Assembly: GCA_026990885.1 (NCBI GenBank)
Contig: JALXCO010000199.1
Location: 1-5,052, forward strand
DNA from: Desulfurococcales archaeon
GTDB lineage: Archaea; Thermoproteota; Thermoprotei_A; Sulfolobales; AG1
Reading direction: 5' to 3'
Length of the DNA stretch: 5,052 nt
The position numbers were made by a program, and so were the translations under genes. Under the pieces are notes generated by a model that had not been told where the DNA came from, made no database searches, and saw only the letters and a list, made by a program, of their open reading frames with translations. This document shows positions 1 through 5,006 of this stretch, in pieces; positions within the stretch are counted from its first letter, which is position 1, and every line of letters starts with the position of its first letter.

Positions 1-1
1 T

Positions 2-292
2 AGATCTGGTGGTGGTCCCTCCCTGATTGAGGCTAGAACCTATAGGCTTGTTGGGCATGGCGTGTATGATCCCGGAACCAAGTATCGTTCTAGGGAGGAG
101 GTTGAGGAGTGGAGGAGGAGGGATCCGGTTGATAGGTTTAGGAGGGTGTTGATCGATCATGGATTTGCCAAGGGTGAGGAGCTTGAAGAGATCGATCGTA
201 GGGTGAAGAAAGAGGTTGATGAGGCTGTCGATTTCGCTGAGAAGAGCAGGTATCTGGATTTCGATGAGCTGTTTAAGCTGGTGTACGCCTAG
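2..292 (+). CDS. pdhA: Pyruvate/2-oxoacid dehydrogenase E1 component, alpha subunit (C-terminal part, 5' end outside window)
   Basis: The frame is open from the window edge to TAG at 290-292 and gives 96 residues, roughly the last quarter of an E1 alpha subunit (usually about 330-370 aa). The family signature is clear: GGGPSLIEARTYRLVGHG, then YDPGTKYRSREEVEEWRRRD, then an acidic/basic helical tail ending in FDELFKLVYA. The His in the GHG segment aligns with the active-site His of the E1 alpha 'GHS..DP' loop. The serines phosphorylated in animal PDH at this loop are not present (GHG, PGTKY). E1 alpha with E1 beta uses thiamine diphosphate to decarboxylate pyruvate or a branched-chain 2-oxoacid in the cytoplasm and passes the acyl group to lipoyl-E2. 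The TPP-binding GDG...NN motif must lie upstream of the window. The GTG at 62 is an internal valine, not a start. It is followed after 12 bases by the E1 beta ATG, so the two are an operon. Substrate (pyruvate, acetoin or branched-chain oxoacid) cannot be decided from this fragment. Confidence 0.93.
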   Translation, partial: RSGGGPSLIEARTYRLVGHGVYDPGTKYRSREEVEEWRRRDPVDRFRRVLIDHGFAKGEELEEIDRRVKKEVDEAVDFAEKSRYLDFDELFKLVYA

Positions 293-304
293 GGGGTGGC
301 CTGT

Positions 305-1291
305 ATGGGCTCGGTCAATATGAGCTATGCTGCAGCGATCAGGGAGGGTATTAAGGAGGAGATGAGGAAGGATCCTAGCGTCATCGTTTTGGGTGAGGAG
401 GTTGGTGTTTGGGGCGGTGTATACACGGTTACCGCTGGGTTCCTAGAGGAGTTCGGGCCTGAGAGGGTGCTGGATACGCCTATATCAGAGATCGCTATTG
501 TCGGTGTCGCTATCGGCGCCGCCATGGCTGGCTTAAGGCCTGTTGCCGAGATCATGTATATGGACTTCCTACAGATCGCTCTGGACCAGCTGGTTACCCA
601 GGCATCTAAGGCCAGGTTTATGAGTGGCGGCAAGCTCAAGATCCCTATGGTCGTTAGAACCCAATACAGCTTGGGCAGGGTTCACGGCTCCCAGCATAGC
701 CAGTTTTATCCATCCTGGTTTTTCCAGGCCCCAGGCCTAAAGGTTGTTCTCCCATCAACACCCGCAGATGCGAAGGGCTTGATTAAATCCTCTATCAGGG
801 ATGATAACCCCGTGCTATTTATCGAGGCCGGGGTCCTCTATAAGGAGTCCGGCCCCGTTCCAGAGGGCGAATACTACACTCCACTTGGTGTCGCGGATGT
901 CAAGCGTAAGGGCTCTGACGTGACTATCGTAGCGGTTTCTAGGGCTGTCCACGACGCCCTGAGGGCTTCGGAGATTCTGTCTGAGAGGCATAGGGTTGAG
1001 GCTGAGGTTATCGATCCCAGGACGCTCGTGCCCCTCGATACTGAGACTATCGTGTCCTCTGTTAAGAAGACTGGCAGGCTTGTTGTTGTATCTGACGATG
1101 TTATGAGTGGTAGTGTCGCTTCGGAGATCGCTATGAGGGTTGTTGAGGGCGCATTCTACTATCTTGAGGCCCCTATTGCTAGGGTTACTTCTCCCGATCT
1201 TCCGGTGCCGTTTGCCCAGCCTCTGGAGAGGGAGTATATGGTTTCCAGCAGTAAGATCGTTGATGCTGTTTTAAAAATTTTGGGTTCCTAG
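305..1291 (+). CDS. pdhB: Pyruvate/2-oxoacid dehydrogenase E1 component, beta subunit
   Basis: This is a full-length E1 beta subunit of 328 residues, normal for the family (about 325). Visible family motifs, numbered from the chosen start, are: SYAAAIREGI near residue 7; GEEVG at about 30-34; DTPISE at about 57-62, whose Glu is the conserved residue that activates the TPP aminopyrimidine; GSQHSQ, with the conserved active-site His at about 131; APGLKVVLPSTPADAKGLI at about 142-160; and the C-terminal transketolase-like domain with EVIDPRTLVPLD and KKTGRLVVVSDD, ending in LEREYMVSSSKIVDAVLKIL. It forms an alpha2beta2 E1 with the upstream subunit. An in-frame GTG lies at 296, but I prefer ATG at 305: GGGGGTG at 292-298 sits 6 bases before it as a ribosome-binding site, and the GTG itself lies inside that site. 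ATG at 317 is a further option. No E2 (lipoyl acyltransferase) gene follows, unlike many E1 operons, so E2/E3 must be upstream or elsewhere. Confidence 0.95.
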   Translation: MGSVNMSYAAAIREGIKEEMRKDPSVIVLGEEVGVWGGVYTVTAGFLEEFGPERVLDTPISEIAIVGVAIGAAMAGLRPVAEIMYMDFLQIALDQLVTQASKARFMSGGKLKIPMVVRTQYSLGRVHGSQHSQFYPSWFFQAPGLKVVLPSTPADAKGLIKSSIRDDNPVLFIEAGVLYKESGPVPEGEYYTPLGVADVKRKGSDVTIVAVSRAVHDALRASEILSERHRVEAEVIDPRTLVPLDTETIVSSVKKTGRLVVVSDDVMSGSVASEIAMRVVEGAFYYLEAPIARVTSPDLPVPFAQPLEREYMVSSSKIVDAVLKILGS

Positions 1292-1342
1292 GCTTCTAGT
1301 TAAATGTATTTTAAATCTATTTATAACGAACATGTGTTTTCA

Positions 1343-1384
1343 GCAATATAAATATACTTTTTAGTCTTCCTATTATTAGGCGGT
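1343..1384 (+). promoter_or_regulatory. Probable promoter and ribosome-binding site of the Thi4-like gene
   Basis: The 93-base gap after the E1 beta gene is strongly AT-rich. ATATAAATAT at 1346-1355 is a good archaeal TATA box; a start of transcription about 26 bases downstream falls near 1376. The resulting short leader carries AGGCGGT at 1378-1384, one mismatch from AGGAGGT, placed 6 bases before ATG 1391. Alternative TATA-like strings are TTTTAAA at 1310-1316 and TTTATAAC at 1319-1326. The T-rich stretch 1307-1322 may also serve as the terminator of the E1 operon. The call rests only on motif and spacing. Confidence 0.5.
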
Positions 1385-1390
1385 ATGGTT

Positions 1391-2191
1391 ATGATATCTT
1401 ATTCGGACTTTCTGAGGGAGCTGGTTGAACTTCAGACCAAGGGTGAACTTGATACTGATGTTCTTATTGTTGGTGGTGGTTTAACTGGTCTCATGGCTGG
1501 CTATAGGCTTGCCCTTAGGGATGTTGATGTCCTTATTGTAGATAGGAACGTCTATCTAGGTGGAGACGCCTGGGTCTCTGGTTATCTCAACATGGTTATG
1601 AGCTCTGAGAAGAGTATTAAGAGGGTTTTTGATGAGCTGGGTATCCAGTATCAGGAGGATGAGCAGGGGTATGTTGTTACCTATACGCCTCTAGTTATAG
1701 CTAGGCTTATTGAGAGAGCTATTGTTTCGGGTGCTAGGGTTATTAACGCCTCCTCTATAGAGGACGTTATAGTCTCCGACAACGTTGTTAGAGGCGCCGT
1801 TATAAGGTGGTCTGTTCCTAAATCCAGCAATATGGTTTCTGGTGAGAGTCTGGATGAGAAGATCATTAGGATCAACTCCAGATACATTATAGATGCGTCA
1901 GGCTTTGAGGGTAGGTTGGCGAGAATAGTTATGTCTAGAGGGCTCCATAGGCTTAGAAGCATCGATAAGAGCCTTAGCGGGATCGAGAGCCTGGTTGAAT
2001 ACACCCGTGAGGTTGTTCCCGGGCTAATTGTTGCTGGCACAGCTATTCTTCAGTACTATAGGGTTCCTAGTAGCGTATCTATAGATCACGGACTTAGTAT
2101 ATTGTCTGGCGAGAAGGCTGCAGATCTAGTAATTAGAAAGATACTTGGGAGAATGAAGAACAGCTCTTCAGGCACACGGGGGGGGGGGTAG
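1391..2191 (+). CDS. Divergent Thi4-family FAD/NAD-binding protein (thiazole synthase homologue)
   Basis: This 266-residue protein has the length and layout of archaeal Thi4 (thiamine thiazole synthase / ribose-1,5-bisphosphate isomerase-like). Numbered from ATG 1391 it shows a Rossmann dinucleotide motif DVLIVGGGLTGLMAGYRLA (about 23-41), an LGGD segment (about 57-59) in place of the usual GGG, INASSIEDVIVSDNVVRGAVI (about 118-138), a Trp after it, a degenerate DATGHD motif read as DASGFE, and the C-terminal TREVVPGLIVAGTAI and LSILSGEKAA. Active Thi4s build ADP-thiazole from NAD and glycine, with sulfur from an active-site Cys (yeast) or from sulfide in enzymes with His at that position (methanogens). 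Here the LHVDPL segment carrying that residue is replaced by MVSGESLDEK, and the protein has no cysteine at all. I therefore call the family but not the activity. ATG 1391 is preferred over ATG 1385 because AGGCGGT is spaced correctly for it. The 3' end is an 11-G run coding for the last glycines. Confidence 0.8.
   Translation: MISYSDFLRELVELQTKGELDTDVLIVGGGLTGLMAGYRLALRDVDVLIVDRNVYLGGDAWVSGYLNMVMSSEKSIKRVFDELGIQYQEDEQGYVVTYTPLVIARLIERAIVSGARVINASSIEDVIVSDNVVRGAVIRWSVPKSSNMVSGESLDEKIIRINSRYIIDASGFEGRLARIVMSRGLHRLRSIDKSLSGIESLVEYTREVVPGLIVAGTAILQYYRVPSSVSIDHGLSILSGEKAADLVIRKILGRMKNSSSGTRGGG
2178..2188 (+). repeat. Poly-G tract (11 G) at the 3' end of the Thi4-like gene
   Basis: Eleven consecutive G residues immediately precede the TAG stop and encode the C-terminal R-G-G-G end. 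Runs of this length are prone to replication slippage and to sequencing error. One extra G would replace the stop by a six-residue extension (VAFHSF) ending at a TAA; one G fewer would end after SFS at the TAG at 2201-2203. The protein core is unaffected in every case. Confidence 0.95.
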
Positions 2192-2270
2192 CTTTTCATA
2201 GCTTTTAATTTCTGTAGTCTATTTTGATTGATTTAAAAAAGATAATAGTATAAAGGGTATAGGGATCTCG
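2192..2270. terminator. Convergent AT-rich intergenic region with probable T-tract terminators on both strands
   Basis: The 79 bases between the Thi4-like gene (+) and the OsmC-family gene (-) hold T tracts suited to archaeal intrinsic termination. On the + strand there are two copies of TAGCTTTT (2189-2196 and 2199-2206) followed by AATTT and later TATTTTGATT. On the - strand there is a run of six T (the A run at 2235-2240) preceded by CTATTATC. No stable hairpin is obvious. Assignment is by composition and convergent layout only. Confidence 0.4.
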
Positions 2271-2795
2271 CTATAGTCTATTTATATTTACCGATACAGG
2301 TATCGGGTTCTTCAAGCAGAACATTGCTGGACATCTCTCCTCGGCTTCTTTAACGATCTCGCTTATCTTGTTTTCATCAGCGTTTTTGGCCTTGACATCT
2401 ACCGTGAACGTTACTCCCTGGGCAATTGGATTGTTTGTTAGCCCGAACGTCTTCGAGAAATCGTATGTTGCTTCAGCCCCAACCTCCAGCTTCTCCAGCT
2501 CTACTCCCTTCTCTGCAGCTATACTTGCCAGCGTTCCAGCGAAGCACGAGACTAGTCCTGAGAGGCATATCTGCAGGGGGCTTGGTGCCTTGCCGTCTCC
2601 ACCCATGAAGCTTGGCGAGTCTATATTTAGTGTTGTTTCCCCATTCTCGTATTTCAGGTTTATTCTGAATTGTGGGCCTTCTTTGAGGTTCCATTCTCCT
2701 TTTATGGCCATTTTCTTTTTAAGTACTGTCTGGTCTGTTTTCCACTTCTCTACAACACTTCTTATTTTGTCTAGATCTACATTGTTCACTTTCAT
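2271..2795 (-). CDS. OsmC/Ohr-family protein (probable thiol peroxidase or redox-stress protein)
   Basis: This is a 174-residue protein (179 if started at ATG 2810) of the OsmC superfamily. An N-terminal helical extension of about 30 residues precedes the beta-rich domain (KGEWNLKEGPQFRINLKYEN), then the diagnostic SFMGGDGKAPSPLQICLSGL, a central helix with the conserved Cys (VSCFAGTLASIAAEKGV) and the second conserved Cys in EEAEERCPAMFCLKNPIPV-like context. Numbered from ATG 2810 the cysteines are C82, C89, C160 and C165; C89 and C160 align with the peroxidatic and resolving cysteines that OsmC/Ohr enzymes use to reduce organic hydroperoxides. Both are present, so thiol-based activity is plausible, though the true substrate of archaeal OsmC proteins is often unknown. 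Two starts compete: ATG 2810 (possibly leaderless), and ATG 2795, which has GAGGCGGGAT just upstream as ribosome-binding site. I prefer 2795. It is divergent from a winged-helix regulator gene, which may control it. Confidence 0.87.
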   Translation of the reverse strand: MKVNNVDLDKIRSVVEKWKTDQTVLKKKMAIKGEWNLKEGPQFRINLKYENGETTLNIDSPSFMGGDGKAPSPLQICLSGLVSCFAGTLASIAAEKGVELEKLEVGAEATYDFSKTFGLTNNPIAQGVTFTVDVKAKNADENKISEIVKEAEERCPAMFCLKNPIPVSVNINRL

Positions 2796-2810
2796 ATTAT
2801 CCCGCCTCAT

Positions 2811-2852
2811 GTTAATTTTTATTAAGCTTTTGGATAATATATTTTGATTTAT
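2811..2852. promoter_or_regulatory. Divergent promoter region between the OsmC-family gene and the winged-helix gene
   Basis: Only 42 bases separate the outermost start codons, and they are almost all A/T. For the - strand gene, AAAATATATTATCC (read on the - strand, 2844-2831) is a TATA-like element centred about 28 bases before 2810, the right distance for transcription to begin at or near that ATG. For the + strand gene, TTTTTATTAAG (2816-2826) lies about 26-32 bases before ATG 2853. An inverted repeat TTAAT-TTTT-ATTAA spans 2812-2825, next to the OsmC start, and could be an operator. AT-rich repeats of this size can arise by chance, so the operator idea is weak. Confidence 0.45.
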
Positions 2853-3194
2853 ATGACTAGAAATGTCCTCTATAACGATAAATGCGTGCTGGGCGCCGAG
2901 TACGAGAGGGTTTGGTGGTGGGTTTTTGTTGGTACTAGGGGTGGGGCTACTAGGGCTAGGATTATGAGGGAGCTTTTGAAGAGGCCTCTGAACAGGAATC
3001 AGATTGCTGAGAGGCTGAATCTAAACTATAAGACTGTTGAGCACCACCTCAAGATACTTGTTGAGAACCATCTAGTTGAGAATCCGGTGGGCTCCAGGTA
3101 TGGTGCCCTCTACTACCCCTCTAGAACGGCGTTGAGTTTGAGGGATGTTTTGGATAGGCTTCTCGATGAGGCGTGTGGTGGTGGGGATGGCTAG
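2853..3194 (+). CDS. Winged helix-turn-helix DNA-binding protein (ArsR/MarR-like archaeal transcription regulator)
   Basis: This 113-residue protein is almost entirely one winged-helix domain. Reading from the chosen start, a short N-terminal stretch and YERVWWWVFVGTRGGATRAR lead into the first helix IMRELLKRPL. The helix-turn-helix follows, NRNQIAERLNLNYKTVEHHL (about residues 48-66), whose second helix would be the recognition helix. Then come KILVENHLVE and the wing PVGSRYGALYYPS. The 'N-Q-IAE-L-NYKTV-HHL-IL-E-LV' pattern is typical of archaeal ArsR-like regulators. No metal-binding cysteine cluster is present; two cysteines (one near the N-terminus, one four residues before the glycine-rich end) are isolated. 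Its gene is divergent from the OsmC-family gene and overlaps the following membrane-protein gene by 8 bases. ATG 2853 is chosen; TTG at 2844 is in frame but has no better signal. If transcription starts from a TATA at 2834-2842, GTG 2886 is another possible start. Target and ligand are unknown. Confidence 0.8.
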   Translation: MTRNVLYNDKCVLGAEYERVWWWVFVGTRGGATRARIMRELLKRPLNRNQIAERLNLNYKTVEHHLKILVENHLVENPVGSRYGALYYPSRTALSLRDVLDRLLDEACGGGDG

Positions 3195-3480
3195 TATTGG
3201 GCCTATATGGTTTATCGATATCCTGCTTGCTTTGGCTAGTGGTGCTTTGGTTATGTGGGTTGCCTCTATGTATTTCAGGAGCAGGATGGTTATTAGGTCT
3301 GGTATCTCTATGGCTCTCGTTGTTCTTATGATTCTTATAGCCGTCAAGAATATTGCTGGTGCTATAATCTACTTTAACCTATCGAGGTTCTACGGCGCTG
3401 ATGTCGGTCTCCATATGATGCCTCTAAGCGTTCTTGATCTGGTTATAGTCTCTATACTCCTCTGGATCGTTAGGAAGTAG
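3187..3480 (+). CDS. Small three-helix membrane protein, coupled to the winged-helix regulator
   Basis: The product is 97 residues with three hydrophobic segments: about 5-29 (WFIDILLALASGALVMWVA and flanks), about 39-61 (GISMALVVLMILIAVKNIAG region) and about 76-95 (PLSVLDLVIVSILLWIV). Short basic loops (RSRM, ending RK) flank them, suggesting an integral membrane protein with little outside the bilayer. ATG 3187 is chosen because GGTGGTGGGG directly precedes it and it overlaps the TAG of the upstream gene, a layout that favours coupled translation. TTG 3145 in the same frame would run far into the regulator gene and is less likely. I do not recognise a named family. From the gene pair I infer that it may sense a membrane signal for, or tether, the winged-helix protein; comparable regulator plus small membrane protein pairs occur in other archaea, but the sequence does not prove the link. 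Confidence 0.72.
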   Translation: MASIGPIWFIDILLALASGALVMWVASMYFRSRMVIRSGISMALVVLMILIAVKNIAGAIIYFNLSRFYGADVGLHMMPLSVLDLVIVSILLWIVRK

Positions 3481-3522
3481 ACTTTATGTTTCTCCAGGCA
3501 TTAACTATCTTTGGTTCCGGCA

Positions 3523-4308
3523 ATGTTTAAGGCCGCTATTATAGATCTTGATGGCGTTGTTTGGCTAGGGTCCAAGCCTATAGAGAGTAATATAGAGTTT
3601 ATAAGGAGGGCTATGGAGTCTGGTGTCGATGTTGTTTTCCTAACAAACAACTCTACTAGGAGTAGGAGAGTTTATAGCGCTAGGCTCAGGCATCTGGGTA
3701 TTGAAGCTGATGAATCGAGGATCATCAACAGCGGCTATAGCGCGGCCAAATGGCTTTCAGAGAAATTCGGCGAATGCAGGGTTTATCCCGTCGGCGAGGA
3801 GGGTTTGGTTGAGGAGCTTGTTCTCGCCGGCCACACCGTTGTTACTGCTTCCGACGCCCCTAGATATGCTGATGCCGTTGTTGTTGGTTTGGATAGGGGC
3901 TTAACATATGGCAAGCTTAGGGCTGCGGTTAGAGCTATTCTAAATGGCGCTGTTTTCGTGGCCACCAACCTGGATCATGTTATTCCTGTAGCTGACGGCG
4001 TTGATCCCGGCGCGGGGGCTATTGTTTCAGCCATAGAGAGGGCTACGTTGAGATCTATAGATTTCGATGCAGGTAAGCCTGGCGGCTGGATTATGGATCT
4101 AGCCTTCAGAGCTCTCGGAAACCCCCCTAGGGATGGTGTTGTTGTTATTGGGGACAGGATCGATACCGATGTCGAGATGGCTAGGAGGTATGGTGTTAGG
4201 AGCATTCTAGTTTTAACCGGGCTCACTAGAGCTGAGGACCTCAAGAATATAGGTGGCAGGCTAACTAACACTACAGTTGTCAGGGACCTCTCCGAGCTAA
4301 GGATATAA
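3523..4308 (+). CDS. HAD-superfamily phosphatase, subfamily IIA (NagD / 4-nitrophenylphosphatase type)
   Basis: This 261-residue cytoplasmic hydrolase has the usual length of archaeal class IIA HAD phosphatases. All catalytic motifs are visible, numbered from ATG 3523: motif I IIDLDGVVW, with nucleophile D8 and acid/base D10; motif II FLTNNSTRSR, with T41; motif III AGKPGGW, with K185; and motif IV VIGDRIDTDVEMA, with the Mg-binding aspartates at about 211-216. Between motifs II and III is the C2-type cap, with YADAVVVGLDRGLTYGKL, ATNLDHVIP and GVDPGAGAIVSAIERAT, characteristic of the NagD/PNPase/phosphoglycolate phosphatase group. The enzyme should hydrolyse a small phosphomonoester, but the natural substrate (nucleotide, sugar phosphate or phosphoglycolate) cannot be told from sequence. 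ATG 3523 gives the canonical MFKAAIIDLDG start; TTG 3511 would add four residues. It begins 42 bases after the membrane-protein gene. CTTTATG at 3482-3488 could be its own TATA box, or it may be read through from upstream. Confidence 0.93.
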   Translation: MFKAAIIDLDGVVWLGSKPIESNIEFIRRAMESGVDVVFLTNNSTRSRRVYSARLRHLGIEADESRIINSGYSAAKWLSEKFGECRVYPVGEEGLVEELVLAGHTVVTASDAPRYADAVVVGLDRGLTYGKLRAAVRAILNGAVFVATNLDHVIPVADGVDPGAGAIVSAIERATLRSIDFDAGKPGGWIMDLAFRALGNPPRDGVVVIGDRIDTDVEMARRYGVRSILVLTGLTRAEDLKNIGGRLTNTTVVRDLSELRI

Positions 4309-4331
4309 CACATTAATACAGTCTCTCAAAA
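4301..4331 (+). promoter_or_regulatory. TATA box for the small gene at 4332, overlapping the stop of the HAD phosphatase
   Basis: GGATATAAC at 4301-4309 is a TATA-like element centred near 4305, which is 27 bases before ATG 4332. That is the spacing expected between an archaeal TATA box and the transcription start, so the transcript would begin at the ATG itself (leaderless). No ribosome-binding site precedes the ATG, which fits. The TAA stop of the phosphatase gene (4306-4308) is part of the element. Confidence 0.5.
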
Positions 4332-4561
4332 ATGGATAGGGTTCTTATTGAAGCCTTTCTATCCTTAGGGTTAGCTCGAGAGGGTGGGTTGCGGTTTAGG
4401 AACCCATTACAGGTGAGCGTAGATGTTAGTGTGGGTGGGGGTTCATTAGGCTGCCTCTCTACAGAGAGTTTAAGCAGAATGCCCAGCTATTGGGCGTTTT
4501 CGGTAATCTTACCGTACTACCACTATCCAACGAGTCTGTAATCGTCACAGTGGGATGTTGA
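4332..4561 (+). pseudogene. Small unrecognised gene broken by a one-base frameshift in a G run
   Basis: Reading from ATG 4332, the first 35 codons (MDRVLIEAFLSLGLAREGG, then RFRNPLQVSVDVSVG) look like real protein. In the same frame the text then degrades and ends at TAA 4539-4541 (69 residues in all). Moving by one base at the G5 tract 4437-4441 opens another protein-like frame, FIRLPLYREFKQNAQLLGVF then GNLTVLPLSNESVIVTVGC, ending at TGA 4559-4561. That second frame has a stop at 4427-4429, so the switch must fall at 4430-4443, exactly where the G runs are. One extra G would give a continuous 76-residue protein. I see no known domain, membrane segment or signal peptide. Causes to separate are a true pseudogene, a sequencing error in a homopolymer, or programmed slippage. 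If the shift is not real, the product is simply the 69-residue form. The promoter in front looks intact. Confidence 0.55.
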
Positions 4562-4620
4562 CATGGTGATTATTATCTTTAGAGTGCAATAAGGGTTATA
4601 GCATACATATTGAGTAAATG
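4562..4620. other. Short intergenic gap between converging pseudogenes
   Basis: These 59 AT-rich bases lie between the frameshifted + strand gene and the end of the vapC relic on the - strand. I see no conserved reading frame, hairpin or repeat in them. A nine-codon frame starting at ATG 4563 has no support. Confidence 0.5.
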
Positions 4621-4799
4621 CTAATTTTGGCTGATTATCGATATTAAGGTATTGTAGTCGTATGGGTTATGGATGTAGTATGCTTCTGCTCTGTATTTCC
4701 TTGCATTATTATAACCATTATTTTATCAGCACTGGCTACGTTTCTCGTTATAGACGAAAAGTCTATCAATAAAGATTGATACATCAACCACTAGTTCAT
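4621..4799 (-). pseudogene. vapC: vapC relic: PIN-domain toxin gene with the middle deleted
   Basis: The - strand just downstream of the antitoxin gene reads ELVVDVSIFIDRLFVYNEKR (codons within 4797-4738), a classic PIN-domain start: a beta strand ending in the first metal-binding Asp, then a hydrophobic helix. It continues after a one-base shift as SADKIMVII (to about 4707). It then passes directly to NNARKYRAEAYYIHNPYDYN and a short tail ending at TAG 4623-4621, which resembles the C-terminal strand and tail of archaeal VapC ('NA-KYG-EAYY'). Full VapC ribonucleases have about 125-150 residues; here about 80 from the middle, with the remaining conserved acidic residues, are missing. In-frame TGA and TAA (4728-4723) interrupt the frame at the junction. 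The likely original start is ATG 4799, which now runs into TAG after two codons; one extra G after the ATG would restore M-E-L-V-V-D. GAGGAGGT at 4818-4811 is its old ribosome-binding site. Recognition is by motif memory, without a search. Confidence 0.68.
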
Positions 4800-4808
4800 T
4801 CCTTGAAG

Positions 4809-5006
4809 CTACCTCCTCTCCTTGAGGAATTCTTCCAGCACATCCTTCTTAACTATCTCTGAATACTTTTCAAGTACTTCATCAATACCCCTGGATATGC
4901 TGGCTTTCTTGGAACCAAATAGTTTCTCTACGGCGTTTCTGGATATACGGAACCTCACAACACCACCAGGCATAATCTCTACCACACCTACTTTATTGTC
5001 TATCAA
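4809..5006 (-). CDS. Probable VapB-type antitoxin (orphaned by loss of its toxin gene)
   Basis: The product is a charged 65-residue protein: a short beta-rich start (KVGVVEIMPGGVVRFRISR) that could be the DNA-binding part, then helical, highly charged sequence (EKLFGSKKASISRGIDEVLE and EKYSEIVKKDVLEEFLKERR). Size, charge and a basic N-terminal/helical C-terminal arrangement fit archaeal antitoxins, and the relic of a vapC gene starts right after it. Its last codons (AAG GAG AGG AGG TAG) double as the ribosome-binding site for that gene, typical of vapBC operons. In an intact pair VapB binds and neutralises VapC and represses the operon. The start is uncertain: TTG at 5006-5004 is the best in-frame codon, with internal ATG at 4973-4971 as a later choice. 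GTTTTAATC on the - strand (5046-5038) is a reasonable TATA box for transcription beginning near 5016. I cannot assign the exact VapB subfamily. Confidence 0.62.
   Translation of the reverse strand: MIDNKVGVVEIMPGGVVRFRISRNAVEKLFGSKKASISRGIDEVLEKYSEIVKKDVLEEFLKERR

Noticed and set aside
62..64. GTG at 62 as a gene start for a 76-residue protein
   Set aside because: The frame is open upstream to the window edge and those residues match the E1 alpha family, so this is an internal valine.
296..304. GTG at 296 as the start of E1 beta (three extra residues)
   Set aside because: The GTG is part of GGGGGTG, the better ribosome-binding site for ATG 305; E1 beta proteins do not need the extra residues. 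It cannot be fully excluded.
2189..2206. Direct repeat TAGCTTTT x2 as a mobile-element target duplication
   Set aside because: The copies are two bases apart and part of a T-rich terminator-like stretch; nothing lies between them.
2368..2847. A 159-residue open frame on the + strand across the OsmC-family gene
   Set aside because: It is the antisense shadow of a clearly conserved - strand gene; its Ser/Phe-rich text shows no domain and it has no promoter of its own.
3145..3186. Longer form of the small membrane protein starting at TTG 3145
   Set aside because: It would lie entirely inside the regulator gene and lacks a good ribosome-binding site, whereas ATG 3187 has GGTGGTGGGG in front.
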